From positions 117,979-181,978 of the forward strand of contig MNCI01034978.1 in the NCBI GenBank assembly GCA_015680685.1: a stretch of DNA of 64,000 nt. The letters run 5' to 3'. This document shows, piece after piece, positions 33,591 through 45,044 of the stretch (position 1 is the first letter of the stretch; each line of letters starts with the position of its first letter). The notes beneath the pieces are model-generated. The model did not search any database and was not told where the DNA came from. It saw nothing but the letters and a program-made list of their open reading frames with translations. A program made the translations under genes and the position numbers. This stretch comes from Gnetum montanum. Its lineage: Eukaryota > Streptophyta > Gnetopsida > Gnetales > Gnetaceae.

Positions 33591-34380
33591 ATTAAACTTG
33601 TTGACTATTTAAGACCGAACGAGTGTTCTGCTATGGAAGTTTATCTTTTTACCAATTCTTCTTTACTACAATAGAATATATACTAAATCAAGTTAATAGG
33701 TTTTCTCTAAATCCTATTTTTCTTACATTATTTTATATCTATTCCACCTCTTTATCTCATATTCTACTATTTCTCTAGCTATTTTCTTCATATTTTCCTA
33801 TGATATCTATCCCATTCTACTCTATGTGCTTAACAGAACCAATGAGGTTTTGAATGACTGAATATCTCATTACTTCATGTGAGGATATGATTGTGCATAT
33901 TATTCACCAGAATAGGAAGGGATTACTTTGACAATATATATGGCATCCTTTTTGTGATCATACAGTGTGAAGGATTTAGCCATGTCCCACTTCAATGACA
34001 TAGCATCATACACATTACTAGTGTATGGGTGATATCTTCTTTTCTTCCCCTAATTTTTTTGCTATTTGTTTTTACATGCTATTATTTTTGCTAACCTATA
34101 CTATATTTTTCTCTTCTTCCTTTCATCTCCTCTCCTCATCTATTTACATTCCTCTCTATATTCATCATTAGTAAGGCTAAATAAGTGTCTCTATCCCAAT
34201 GCAATGAGGGAGTATTGAGTGTAGAGTGATGTAAGGAAAGTGAAATCTGCATATGAATGAGATAAGGAAGAGGTTGGCATAAGGAATCTTGCCATGTCCT
34301 ACTTTTGTGACATAGCACTACATCATTGTTTTATTGGGAATATACCTAACATGCTTTTCCCATACTTTTATTAATTCATC
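33591..34380 (+). other. Region between integrase and recognisable 3' LTR
   Basis: No coding region. A phrase like 'gccatgtcccacttcaatga' plus 'catagca' occurs at about 33980-34005 and again, slightly changed, at about 34292-34315, so the region holds a diverged direct repeat. It may be the 5' part of the LTR in a diverged form, or a small insertion. Confidence 0.35.
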
Positions 34381-35088
34381 TTCTCGCTTTCCACTATCTC
34401 CCTTTCTTCCTCTATCTCCTTTGTGTTGTCCTCTTGACACACAGTGAGTTACTCAAAATTAGGTTAATACACTGATTTGATCCATCCCTTTTTCTCAATT
34501 AGCTTTGAATCTACAAATATTCTTATCATATCTACATCAAGTACATGCATCAAAGAAAGAACAAGATAATACAACTCCTCATCAAACACTTATGATTTAT
34601 GGTACACTCCTAGAATACTCACAATAGGTGCCAATTTCTCTCTCTTTTAATCTAGATTTTCCTATTTAATCTTTTCTATTTTTGGTATTATCCAAGTTTG
34701 TTTTAGATATGTTTTCAGTGTTTGCTTCTAGATCTAGCCTTTTGGATCTATTTCATTTTCTTCTTTATTTCTAAACACTTTTCTTGCCAACCAAATGCAA
34801 CATTTCCTATTATACATATGTTTTATTTCATATTATACATATGTTCTCTATTTATTTCCTATTAGCTATTCCACATGAGTTATTTTCTACTTTTATCTTC
34901 TAGCATTGGCAAAAACACTTTTCTTGGATTGTTGGATTTTTTCAATGACTTGCAAGTTCCCTTTCAATTTGAGGGAGATTAATTAAGAGATTGGTTTTCT
35001 TGGACCATTTGGTAGCCACAAGATTACTTGGCTTAGTTTTGTAGTAGGTTGTGTTGGATCTCATGTTACAAAAATCTTTACCACAACA
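34380..35088 (+). repeat. 3' LTR of the Tat element (recognisable part)
   Basis: Matches the fragment at 990-1235 ('cctttgtgttgtcctcttgacac', trailing) and the 5' LTR at 10830-11494, ending '...taccacaaca' at 35088. The LINE begins immediately after it. Confidence 0.7.
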
Positions 35089-35129
35089 CCCTTCTCTATT
35101 ATATTAATTGTTGGATGCTTTCGTGCAAC

Positions 35130-36370
35130 AAACTCCTATGAAAAATTTTATGAGTGTAGGAAATAGTGTAGATGGTACCAAAGGTAATAACAATAAGCTT
35201 CAATTTTTCACTTCTTATTTAGTTTATGATGTAGTTGTTAGGGATTTTGCAAAATTTTCTTTACTAGTGTATTTTATGAACTAAATCCCACCTCCATTTA
35301 TATTAAATAATAGGATCAACTCTTAACTAGACTTGGAACTCTAAAAATATTATCTACAATCATGTTATGAATCTTTTAAGGGTTTTTTTTTTCTTTTTTG
35401 TTTGAATATCTAAAACAACAACCAATAGTTTTAGAAGAAGGGATATGAAATATCTCTAGGATGAATTTGATCTTTTCTCCATCAATTAATGATTTTAACC
35501 TTGAAGAAGCATGCCAATGTACATGACTTTTGTGGATTGAGTTTCTAGGCTTACCAACCAATCTTTTGATGTTTATTAAAGATATTTTCAATAAGCTACA
35601 GTAGGTTATTTTTGCAAAGGCCATGAAAGGGATTCAAACTAAATCTTCTAGATGAGTTTTTGTTGCCCTTGATATATGCCAAGAACTAGTAGACATTATT
35701 ACCATTATTATTGATGGGAAGTCTCTTATCCTTTAGAAAATAAGGTAAGTAACTTTGTCAAAATCTTGTTATTAATGCCATCAATTGCACCATCATATTC
35801 ACAATTATCCTAAATTGATGGCTAAATAAGAAATTGAATGCATTACTAGTGAAAAGACAAAATAAGCTACTAAAGTAAAGGTGCAAGCTGAAATTGAAAA
35901 AAAAAATAACTGTGAAATAGATAGTTAAAAAATTTAGGGAGTAAGTGCCAACATGTTATCCCCTTGTGAGCTTTTCAAATCAAGAACAAGTTGACATATA
36001 TGTGGACTTTGATTCATCTAACCAACTCTAAGCTAATGGCATGTCAACATTAACTATAGATGCAAAGGGATTTTAACTAGTTGTGTAAAAAATTGAAGGT
36101 AAATAAGTTGTAGGATTAGCATATTATGCTAAGGCTATTCAATTAGGTTCTTTCTTACTTCTTCAAAGTCCTTCATTTTCTAAAAAAATTAGATGCATTA
36201 AAATGTAAGCAAGAAATGAAACTCTTCAAACTCAAGGGGTTCAAGGATATAAGAGAAGTGGGTATAATTTTCCCTCTAAATATGCTTCCAAACCTTCTTA
36301 GCCTATTGCAATTGGGATGAACAATTACTTTGGGGGGTTTCAAAATGTTAAGCACTTCCTTTTCCCATAA
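35130..36370 (+). pseudogene. LINE ORF1 remnant (DUF4283-like)
   Basis: Across frame breaks, a segment at about 35500-35740 reads LLWIEFLGLPTNLLM, then VIFAKAMKGIQTKS and FVALDICQELVDIITI. This follows the plant LINE ORF1 pattern 'WV.LPGLP......IG', 'D', 'aR.CV.lDL...LP'. The protein would bind LINE RNA. The zinc-knuckle end was not identified. Confidence 0.6.
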
Positions 36371-36374
36371 TCTC

Positions 36375-37711
36375 ATGATTAAGTTATTTTCATGGAATAT
36401 TAGATGGCTAATCAATCCTCTAAGACCACACTATATTTTTCATACTATTAGAAAGGTAACAAGGTCTTAGCCTCGTGGTAAGACTCTTAATTTGAAAGCT
36501 CCAAGTCATGAGTTTATTTCTAGTGGGCAATGATGAGTTATAAAGTTCTATTTGTACTATATATCTTGGGGTGTACCTATATGATAATTATTTCAAAGTT
36601 CCAACACCCCCAACCCCCAATACTAATAAAAAGGTTAAACTAGACTTTTTTTGTTCACAAGAAGTTAAAATTCAAGGTTTTGATATTTCTAGAGCTTGTT
36701 CTTATATAGTGTCAAGTTTTAAGTGTTTTACTTTTGAACATACTAAAGGCCAAGGTGATTGTGTCATTCTACTCCATCTTAGATGGAAAGCTCAAGTGCT
36801 TAAACATAGTTCTGATGAGTCAGGCAATCTAGTTTGGATTGTTTTGTTTGTTAAATAATAATTACTTGGATTTATCTCAATTTATGCTCCTAATGATGCT
36901 AAATTGAGTTATTTTGTTTGGGATTATATCTTAAATGAGCTACAAAAAGTTTCTTTTATTATGGTAGGTGATTTCAATTTCATTTCTTCTAACTTAGATA
37001 AAATAGGTGGGAGGCTTGTACCTATAATTTCTTAAAATAAGTTGCTTTGGAAGCATATCACATAAAGATCTCAACTATTTAACCCTATATAAAATAGGAT
37101 AGATACCTCAAAAGAGTAATGGTTCATTTGGAGTAATTTAAGATTAGGTACTACCAAAATTCTTTCTAGAATTAATAGAATTCTCATATTTTCAACAACT
37201 TATTTTACTCTAGATTTTGAAATGAATCCTCTTGTTCAAGCTCTTTTTTAATTTACATTATCTAGTTATGCTCTAGTCCTTTGTAATATGAAAGATAACC
37301 ACATACAAATTTCTCAACATTGCTCATAATTTTTTATATTTAATACTTCTTTTTTGGACTACAAGGTTTATTGTAATTTTCTTTTACAAAACATTAATAT
37401 TTATCCTTGTCTTGGGGGGAGAATCAATTTGGATTTATGTTTTTTTGGTAAATTCAAGCCTATAAGAGAACTACCAAGCTATGCAGGCATTTTGAAAAGT
37501 TGTTTAAAAGAAAGACCTTTTTAATTAAAAAAAAAGTTGAGAGCAATATTAGAATTCTTACTGCAAAGCTACCTAAGAGTCCTTTTAGTATTCACATCCA
37601 AAATTGTTTAGATAAGGAATACTATACTTTGACCATTGTAGATCATCACAAAGCTCTTAGTACTCATCTTTAAGCTTGTTGCCATTGGATTCACACGAGT
37701 GATAGACCTAT
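36375..37711 (+). pseudogene. LINE ORF2 N-terminal endonuclease, interrupted by a SINE
   Basis: ATG 36375 opens with IKLFSWNIRWLINPLRPHY, the classic start of plant L1 APE-like endonucleases. After the SINE come FFCSQEVKIQGFDI (about 36640), LGFISIYAPNDA (36865-36900), FIMVGDFNFISSN (about 36955) and DKIGGR. The Glu of QEVK and the Asp-Phe-Asn of GDFN are catalytic motifs of this nuclease, which nicks target DNA. Several stops follow. It ends at element 2. Confidence 0.8.
36458..36620 (+). mobile_element. tRNA-derived SINE inserted in the LINE endonuclease
   Basis: A box 'gtcttagcctcgtggtaag' (about 36464-36482) and B-box-like 'gagtttatttctagt' (about 36511-36525) are followed by a short tail ending in C-rich 'aacacccccaaccccc'. 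It is flanked by a degenerate duplication, 'tactattagaaaggtaac' (about 36440) and 'tactaataaaaaggttaaac' (about 36622). The endonuclease frame resumes after the second copy. The same family forms the cluster at 9.2-9.6 kb. Confidence 0.75.
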
Positions 37712-38661
37712 TGATGAGTGGCGAGGTACCACTACACTCAACCATATGAAATGAGTGTAGCACGCGTGATCTGGTTGAACTCCGCAGACTAAATTCCTAA
37801 ATGCCCCATGGAACACTTGGGGTTAACATTCGTTGTCTTCCCAGACTTACTTGTTGTTGTCATGGTGTATGGTTAAGTAAGTCTAAGGTATATGATTTTT
37901 ATGGTCTTTTATGGTTTTTCTCCTACGCTAAAGGATGAAGGGTTAAGAGAACTAACTAACTCTAACTAAGGACCTAATTCTAAATTAACTAGCGTCAGCA
38001 TCCGTTCCCACTTACCGTACACACCCTGAACTATGTAACTGTGGCTACCAAATGCTAATCGTTACTGGGATCACCACACATAACGCACGTGCTCGAAGTC
38101 GTCATACTGAGGCACTTAACTAGCCTAAACGTAATGAGCAGCTAATTCCTTGACTAGCCATACACATCCGTAGATGCTTGTAATCAAGTTGTACTCATTC
38201 CATATTCTAGGAGTTGAGGGTGAGAAAAATTAATCGCGATGAGTAGTCGATTCCTTGATTAGCCGTACACATTGATCAATGCTCGTAATCAAGTCGTACT
38301 CATGCCACGCTAATGTAGGTAATAAATAATAGGTAAGAAATAACATGTAATAAATCCTATTCCATGCACTGCAAGGTTTATCCACAAAGTTTGTCTTTAT
38401 TGCCGTACACAACTTGCGTTCAAGTACAAAGCTGCTCGAATAAAGATCCGTTCACTTGGGGACTCCTACTGTGGGCACATGGAAAATATTCTATCTATGG
38501 AGTGATCAAATTGCCAGAGTTTCCCTACTTTAAGCCTAGGATGGGAAATAAGGGAAGTGTTGCCTCTTATTTATAGATTTGGCGATAGACCACGATATTG
38601 CGTACGCGATATCGCAAGGGATGATGCGATATCGCAATGGCCGCGATATCGTGTCTCATCA
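37712..38661 (-). repeat. Element 2, 3' LTR (left)
   Basis: 950 bp, TGATGAG to CTCATCA. Array near 38593-38650, including a 20-bp palindrome with one mismatch (38594-38613), and TATA 'tctataaataagagg' on the minus strand near 38577-38563. Confidence 0.92.
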
Positions 38662-38680
38662 TACCCCCATGACTGAATGA
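38662..38680 (-). other. Polypurine tract of element 2
   Basis: TCATTCAGTCATGGGGGTA on the minus strand, identical to that of element 1. Two further AGTCATGGGGG copies lie inside the element at 39245-39231 and 40613-40599. Confidence 0.8.
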
Positions 38681-38799
38681 AATCTCGTCCTCGAGTTCCT
38701 TACAATAATATCGAGAAAATATGGAATAATTGAGGGAAATGGAACTAATGGGATAACATGTGAATGGATCATCATTACAAGACTTAACAAAACTGGTGT

Positions 38800-39024
38800 T
38801 CATGACAACAAGGGTGAACACCTTATTACAATGACATCAGGCCTCATTTGGCAGTTAAGAAAAAGAGAGAGAGAAAGAAGTGTTGCTGCTGCCAACACCA
38901 ATATTGCGCCTTTCGTTGTCCATCTGTAAGCGCACCATCGATCTTGCTCCTTGCATAGCTTCTGTAGCACTACTCCATTCCATGTGTTTGCTCCAGATCC
39001 AATCTGTTGTTGTATGATCACCAT
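38800..39024 (-). CDS. Element 2 cargo: 74-residue predicted single-span membrane protein
   Basis: An intact frame starts at ATG 39024-39022. The start was chosen because a splice-acceptor-like GTGTGCAG touches it, as at the cargo ORF of element 1. The first 45 residues are polar (VIIQQQIGSG, EQDRWCAYRW). Then comes a hydrophobic segment, GAILVLAAATLLSLSLFL, followed by a short tail (RPDVIVIRCSPLLS). It lies about 120 bp before the polypurine tract, the place where env-like or extra ORFs sit in Athila/Tat elements. It could be the last remnant of such an ORF or a chance frame. No family was recognised. Confidence 0.4.
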   Translation of the reverse strand: MVIIQQQIGSGANTWNGVVLQKLCKEQDRWCAYRWTTKGAILVLAAATLLSLSLFLNCQMRPDVIVIRCSPLLS

Positions 39025-40581
39025 CTGCACACATAATACAATCTTATATTAGCAAGGGTAAATGAATCATCATGTAATTAATACCTTGCTTCGATGTAGG
39101 TTCATTGGCTAGGTTGTGGTATGGCTAATACGAATCTCAGAATATATTAATGAGGACTATCGAAGGTGTAGGGTTATGAAGAAAATAAAAAATTTCGGGG
39201 CTAGGAGAAAATTGAAAAAATCAGGCCTCGTACCCCCATGACTAATCGCGAACCTCCAGTAGCATTAGAATAGAGAAAGGAAAGGAGTAAGAAAGATAGA
39301 TAAAAAGGGACAACTATGGCTTCGATGAAATGGATGTCAAGATGGAAATGAACAAAATAAAATGAATTGCAAAATGTTAAGGGGAATAATTTAACTAATG
39401 CTCCAAAGAGGAGTGTCAGTGGGTCCTCCCCAAAGCAGGCTCATGCCCTTAATGCCCTGACAAACCCACATTCAAAGAGTTCGTAGGCTCTGGGAATGTC
39501 ATTTGGAATAAGAGTTAAAGTCTTAACCATAAGAATTTACTAAAAAGAAAAAAAAGCATCAACCAAAATATATACACTAATGATACAACTGGCAATGAGG
39601 TGAACAATGGAGAGAAGGATGGAGAGAAGCAAATGGAATGGAATCTCAAGAACAAGGTGGTGTACAGCCCCTTGTGTGTTTTATGATTAATGTAACTTGG
39701 CAAATCTCATTCCAACTCCAGCCTCAAACCAGCCACATCTAGTGACTTCGCATCAATGCATTTGGCCGAACCATCCTCTTGGATAACAAGGATGCATCTC
39801 CAAAGAGTAACCACCATTCCGATGAAACAAAGAAGAGAAAGGGAAGCAATAAGGGCCTTAGTTAGAGGGAATACTTTTGGTTCCATAACTAGTGCTTGTA
39901 GCCCAAATTTTATTTCGTCTAAGGGGTGTGCTTTGAATTCTAACTTTGTTCAATTTTTTTTTTGTGTTTGTGTTTTTATGTGTGAGAACTATACCATGCA
40001 AAGACTTCTTATTTTTATTGTCTCAACTTCCGATAGTTGGGTAACATTGGAAAAATAAGAAAACTCAAGAAGAAAACATCCAAGCACCCAAGAGAATGAC
40101 CAAAAAAAAAGCATCAAGTTCCCTTGAAGTCACACCCTTTTCAATCCTTGAGTCCTTCCTTAATTTGAGAAATGCCTAGTCATCGATTCATTTAAGTTCT
40201 TATTAGAAGAGGACTATACATTTCTAAGCCGAGAGAGACCATAGAACTTGGCGAATGGATGAATGAAGTGGTCTCATTGCCTGCCATATCAAAAGAAACA
40301 TACCTTAGTATCGACATTGTAACTTAAAGGTAAAAATCAAACATTAGCAATCAATATGAAAACAGTTCATACCATCATTCCAAACACTTATTATGGGACA
40401 AACTTATAGGCTGGATAACACACAAACACACACACACAAAATGGAAAAAGTATAACGATGTTGTAAAATAAAAAACAAGATAAGTTAAAGAAATTTGTAA
40501 AACAAAAATGTGTAAAACAAAAACATTGTAAAACAAAAATGTGTAAAACAAAAACTTAAAAGAACTAAGGGCCTCATATGA
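39025..40581 (-). other. Element 2 non-coding spacer
   Basis: No coding region. It shares blocks with the element 1 spacer ('gtgggtcctccccaaagcagg' at about 39420). The part next to gag-protease (40420-40560) is, on the element strand, a T-rich tract built of repeated 'ttttgttttaca'-type units followed by a (GT)n run. Such U-rich/UG-rich tracts resemble plant far-upstream polyadenylation elements (inference). Confidence 0.65.
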
Positions 40582-43500
40582 TTAGCATAGGTGGCCATCT
40601 CCCCCATGACTAAGTTGTAAGAGAGAGATTTGAAATAATGAGTGTTTTTTTGAATTTCGTAGAAGTGCCCAACTTCTCCCAACTGATGTTCTTAGGTTGA
40701 GGGGTGGAAGTTGGCGACACTCATATTTCAATGTGTCTATGCCTTCGTTGTTGGCATGGTTTATCTCCTCAGTTTGTTCCATGCATATTTGGTTGCTCCT
40801 TCAAGTAGCTGTCAACCACGGGGTGTCTACTACTTCTTGTGTGGTTGCTACATACAGGCATCTTTGTTGCAAAGTTTCAAGGGCACACCTGTTACATGGA
40901 GACATTTCCTCCATGTCATCACCCGATGAATCACTGTATGTGATGCATGGAACTTTCTTCTTCTCGATCTTTCCACAGATGTTTATCTTAGAGATTTCTA
41001 AGGAAAGATCGTGGATCCTAAGGCATGTGTCTACTGTACTTATCCATGCCCTTCCCATTATAATTGGGAAGTCCCCTTCCTTGTTGTTTACTTCAATCAC
41101 CCAGAAATCAGCTGGGTAAGACCAACCACACACAATGGTAATGATGTCTTCCACCAATCCCAAGGGAATGGTGATGGACTGGCCTACCAGCTCTAGTTGA
41201 ATGTTGCTCTTCTTAAGTTAGGGTACGTTCCAAGCGTGATACATCTCTCATGAAATTAAGTTAACTCGAGAACCTAAGTCAAGAAGAGCCCTATGTGGTT
41301 TATTCCTGGTGATCTATAAATAGATTAAGGGACTCCCAAGGTCAGTTAGTTTCTTGGGAAGGTGGCCCACCTTGATCCAATCAGTTACGGTATGCGTTAA
41401 CATAACCGTATGCGTTAAGCTCTGATTTTGGACGAAAGGGTGCTCCGAAGTGTTAGATGGTGGAGGAGTGTACATGGCCTCAACCGCTTGTTGTTGCAAG
41501 AGTTTGTCTAGGCTTTTGGTTCTAAAGTAAGATCTTTTCTTTTTATAGTTGTTAGAACCAGCAGCAGGTTGGATATTTGCAGCTCTTGCAGCATGACGTT
41601 GCTACGGTTGGGGAGGAAGTTTCCCTTGCATTGTTGGAGCAGGACGTGTTATGGGAACTACTACTGGTGGAAGAGGTGTGGATGGATTAGGAGGATGGTG
41701 TGGGTATGGAGTGACTCCCAGAGGAGAAGGAGTCCTTTTGAAGTACTCCCAAACTTGGTAGTGACGGTTGGGAGTTGAGTGACTCATAGAGTCACTTGGA
41801 GAAATTGGCTGCTACACATAATATCCATAAGGGTTAGGCTACCGGTAAGGGTACTGATGTTTCGGCGATGGCATCCCCCATGACTATGGGTATTGCCACT
41901 GCTGATGCTATCCAATGGGCTGTGGTGGAGTTCCACTTGGATAATACGTTAATGGTTGGTGGAACTGCCTTGGGTTACCTTGTGGATAAGGTAACTTGGG
42001 GGGTGTTTGCCATTGGTTAAGTCTTGGATTTAGTGCATACACCCCAGACTCCTGTAGATGTGAGATAATGGGGCAACATCCCTTAGGATGGTCATAGTGG
42101 CAGATCTCACATCCACCATCATCGTTTGTGTCAGAATCTACAGCCACATCAAAGTTAGTGATTTTTCCCTTACCCTTGTTATGTGCAAGGCCTAAATCTC
42201 TCCACTTTTTCTTACCTTTGTCACTACTTTTTTCTACCTTAGACTCTTCTACAATTTTTAAGATAGTTTTAATTTTAGAGTCTAAGGAACTCCATACGTC
42301 GTCTACCTTAGCCACTATTTTTGTTGTTAATTTTTGGATCGGCAAGGTTTTCTGGTTCACCAACTCTTCAAGTGGTGACTCATCCTCTTCATCACAAAAT
42401 TTCAATCCCTTCTTTCGAAGGGAGGGATCATGGTTCTACTCTTCCTCACTTTTCCTTTTTTGTAGCTCATCTTCTTTGTTAGCTACTTGCTCTAACAAGC
42501 TTTGCACTTCATGGGCTCTAAGTTTTGAGAGTCTCCCTTGGGCATAAGTTCCAAGGGTTCTTCTAGTTTCATGCCTTAGCCCATCCACGATGTGGCGAAG
42601 TTGATCCTGCTGAGCGTACCCATGGCCCGGGCAACAATGTAACAATGTGTAATAGCGGGCCATGGTAGCATCCAAGGGTTCATATGTACCTTGTTTCCAG
42701 CCTTGGATCTGCTTACGTAGATTGGACACTCTGGAGTACGTTTGATACTTATCGTTGAATAGTTCTAGCATCGTACTCCACCTCCTGATGGTTTCCGATT
42801 CTAAGGACCGATACCAACTCTCTGCTTCTTTGGTGAGTGTCCTTGGGAACAACTTAAGTCTTTTCCACTCATTTTCTATATTCTGCAAGGCACAGGCATC
42901 ATGGAATGCCCATAAATAATTTTGTGGATTAGCATTATATCCCCCTTCAAATCGTGGGATGTTGTTCATGTCTAATCGTTTGATCCAACTATCCTTTAAA
43001 TGCCTTGTGGGAATCCTAACTGCCTCCATTATGTCAAGCATACTTTCGGTTGCGATTAGGGGCTCATCATGATCATCTCTTTCATGATACCTGTGATGTC
43101 TGCGTTGTTCCCTACTCTCCCTATGTCCTTGCCCTTGTCCTCTCTCTCGACTTTCCTGTCGAGGTCTTTCATCCTTTTTACTTTTATCCTCACTCTTATG
43201 TTCATGATGGCTGCACCCAGATGTGGAAGGAGAGGGTGAGTGATGTGAAGAAGGGGAAGAAGAAGGGGAACCATCTCCATGATGATGTTTCTTGCCTTCC
43301 CTTCGGCTGCTACGGCCCCGATCGTGGTGACGATCTAAGTGCCCGTCCTTAGCATAAGTGGTTGTTCCCTCTGTGAACAATTGGTGTTCATGTGCATCAG
43401 AACCAGGGATATGTATAGTTGATCATAGATTCTGATACCCAACCTCCTCACCATCGTTAGGAGGGGGAACGTCGTTTGTTAAAGAACCCGTGATAAGGGG

Positions 43501-43919
43501 TTTCTCATCTCCTATTTCGCTAAGGACGTGTGGGACCTTGCCCTTCAATAGTGCATGTTGACTCTCCTGCCTTAAGTCTCTCATACATTGGGCGTCTGTG
43601 GGATAATAATCCCTCATGTCAAAGTCCTCCGCAACATATTCAGCATATAGTTCTTGTATGCCAATCTATGCCAAGGCACGAAAAAGCATGCGAGAGATTG
43701 ATCGATCTGGGGGTAACACGATGTTACCTTCCAAATCTCTCCATCGCAGCTATTCGTCTTGATGGAGAATAAAAGTAAAATTCAGAATATACTCATCGGG
43801 ATGAGTATAAACTATCTTGTATTGTTTAGGACTTGGCTGATTTTGGTTATGTTTTTTATGTGACGATTGTCTCGTGTGTGGTCCTTAGATGGTGAGTTGC
43901 TCTTATGAGAAGAAGGCAT
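40582..43919 (-). pseudogene. Element 2 gag-protease polyprotein, about 1,110 codons
   Basis: From ATG 43919-43917 (MPSSHKSNSPSKD) one shift occurs within the first 30 codons. After it a single frame runs from about 43830 to 40582 with several in-frame stops. Order: an Arg/Ser/His-rich, disordered region (43380-43080), Retrotrans_gag (about 42960-42480: FEGGYNANPQNYLWAFHDAC, ELFNDKYQTY, LRKQIQGWKQ), a CX2CX3HX4C zinc knuckle CEICHYDHPKGCC (about 42105-42065), a Pro-rich linker, and a retropepsin with ALLDLGSRVNLIS (about 41290) and FPIIMGRAW (about 41080-41050). The DLG(A/S) active site is the Athila form. It would make particles and process Gag. No RT follows. Confidence 0.85.
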
Positions 43920-44041
43920 TTTTAACCAGTGTGCTCATTTACCGTTATATAATTTTTATCTTGATTAACCCGAAGGTTCGTTAAGGCTCACAATGATGTG
44001 GGTGATATCCCTTATGTTCTATTCAGTGCACAAACACTTAG

Positions 44042-44059
44042 TCCCCGGCAATAGTGCCA
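44042..44059 (-). other. Primer-binding site of element 2 (tRNA-Asp type)
   Basis: On the minus strand, one base inside the 5' LTR: TGGCACTATTGCCGGGGA. It differs from the tRNA-Asp complement TGGCGCCGTTGCCGGGGA at three positions. Confidence 0.82.
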
Positions 44060-44060
44060 A

Positions 44061-45009
44061 TGATGAGTGGTGAGGTACCCCTACACTCAACCATACGAAA
44101 TGAGCATAGCACATGCAATCCGGTCGAACTCCGTAGACTAAATGCCTAAACGCCCCATCGATCACTTGGGGTTAATCATTCGTTGTCTTCCCAAACTTAC
44201 TTGTTTTTGTCACGGTGTATGGTTAAGTAAGTCCAAGGTATATGATTTTTATGGTCTTTTATGGTTTTTCTCCTATGCTAAAGGGTGAAGGGTTGAGAGA
44301 ACTAACTAACTCTAACTAAGGACCTAAGTCTAAATTAACTAGTGTTAGCATCCGTTCCCACTTACCGTACACACCCTGAACTATGCAACTGTGGCTACCA
44401 AATGCTAATCGTTACTGGGATCACCACAGGTAATCCACATGCTCGAAGTGGTCGTACTGAGGCACTTAACTAGCCTAAACGTAATGAGCAGCCAATTCCA
44501 TGACTAGCCGTACACATCCATAGATGCTCGTAATCAAGTCATACTCATTCCGTATTCTAGGAGTTGAGGGTGCGAGAGACTAATCACGATGAATAGTCGA
44601 TTCCTTGATTAGCCGTACACATTCGTCAATGCTTGTAATCAAGTCGTACTCATGCCATGCTAATGCAGGTAATAAATAACAAATAAGAAATAACATGTAA
44701 TAAATCCTATTCCATGCACTGCAAGGTTTATCCACAAACTTCATCTTTATTATTGTACACAACTTGCGTTCAGGTACAAAGCTGCTCGAATAAAGATCCG
44801 TTCACTTGGGGACTCTTACTGTAGGCACATGGAAAATATTCTCTCTGGAGTGATCAAACTGCCACAGTTTCCCTACTTTAAGCCTAGGATGGGAAATAAG
44901 GGGAGTGTCGCCTCTTATTTATAGATTTGGCGACGGACCGCGATATCGTGTACGTGATATTAGAGGGGACAATGCGATATCGCGGCCCATGCAATATCGT
45001 GTCTCATCA
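44061..45009 (-). repeat. Element 2, 5' LTR (right)
   Basis: 949 bp, close match to the left LTR. The palindrome array (about 44940-45000) is more decayed, with several C-to-T and G-to-A changes. TATA 'tctataaataagagg' (minus) near 44910-44924. Confidence 0.92.
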
Positions 45010-45044
45010 CCTATTAAGTTTTTTAAGTTTCTTAAAGGAAAACT

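Larger units (their letters stand above)
10240..35088 (+). mobile_element. Old Tat-lineage Ty3/gypsy retrotransposon, split by nested insertions
   Basis: Order on the plus strand: 5' LTR (ending 11494), gag, protease, [inserted block about 15390-30345], reverse transcriptase, RNase H, integrase, 3' LTR (ending 35088). The protease-before-RT, integrase-last order is that of Ty3/gypsy. The block before the RT ('MPELDPKLV' then 'HNKNGGIHICIDF') has the pattern of Tat/Ogre-type polyproteins. The frame is littered with stops and frameshifts, so the copy is dead and clearly older than the elements inserted in it. The exact 5' start was not located. Confidence 0.8.
37712..45009 (-). mobile_element. 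Element 2: complete pol-less LTR retrotransposon (Gag-protease + small membrane ORF)
   Basis: The 7298-bp element has a perfect target duplication CCTAT (37707-37711 and 45010-45014). LTRs are 37712-38661 and 44061-45009. On the minus strand the order is 5' LTR, tRNA-Asp primer site, gag-protease fusion, T-rich/GT tract, spacer shared with element 1, a small frame with one membrane span, polypurine tract, 3' LTR. Reverse transcriptase, RNase H and integrase are absent. LTR, primer site, spacer and polypurine tract place it in the same family as element 1, but the 3' cargo differs. Confidence 0.9.
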
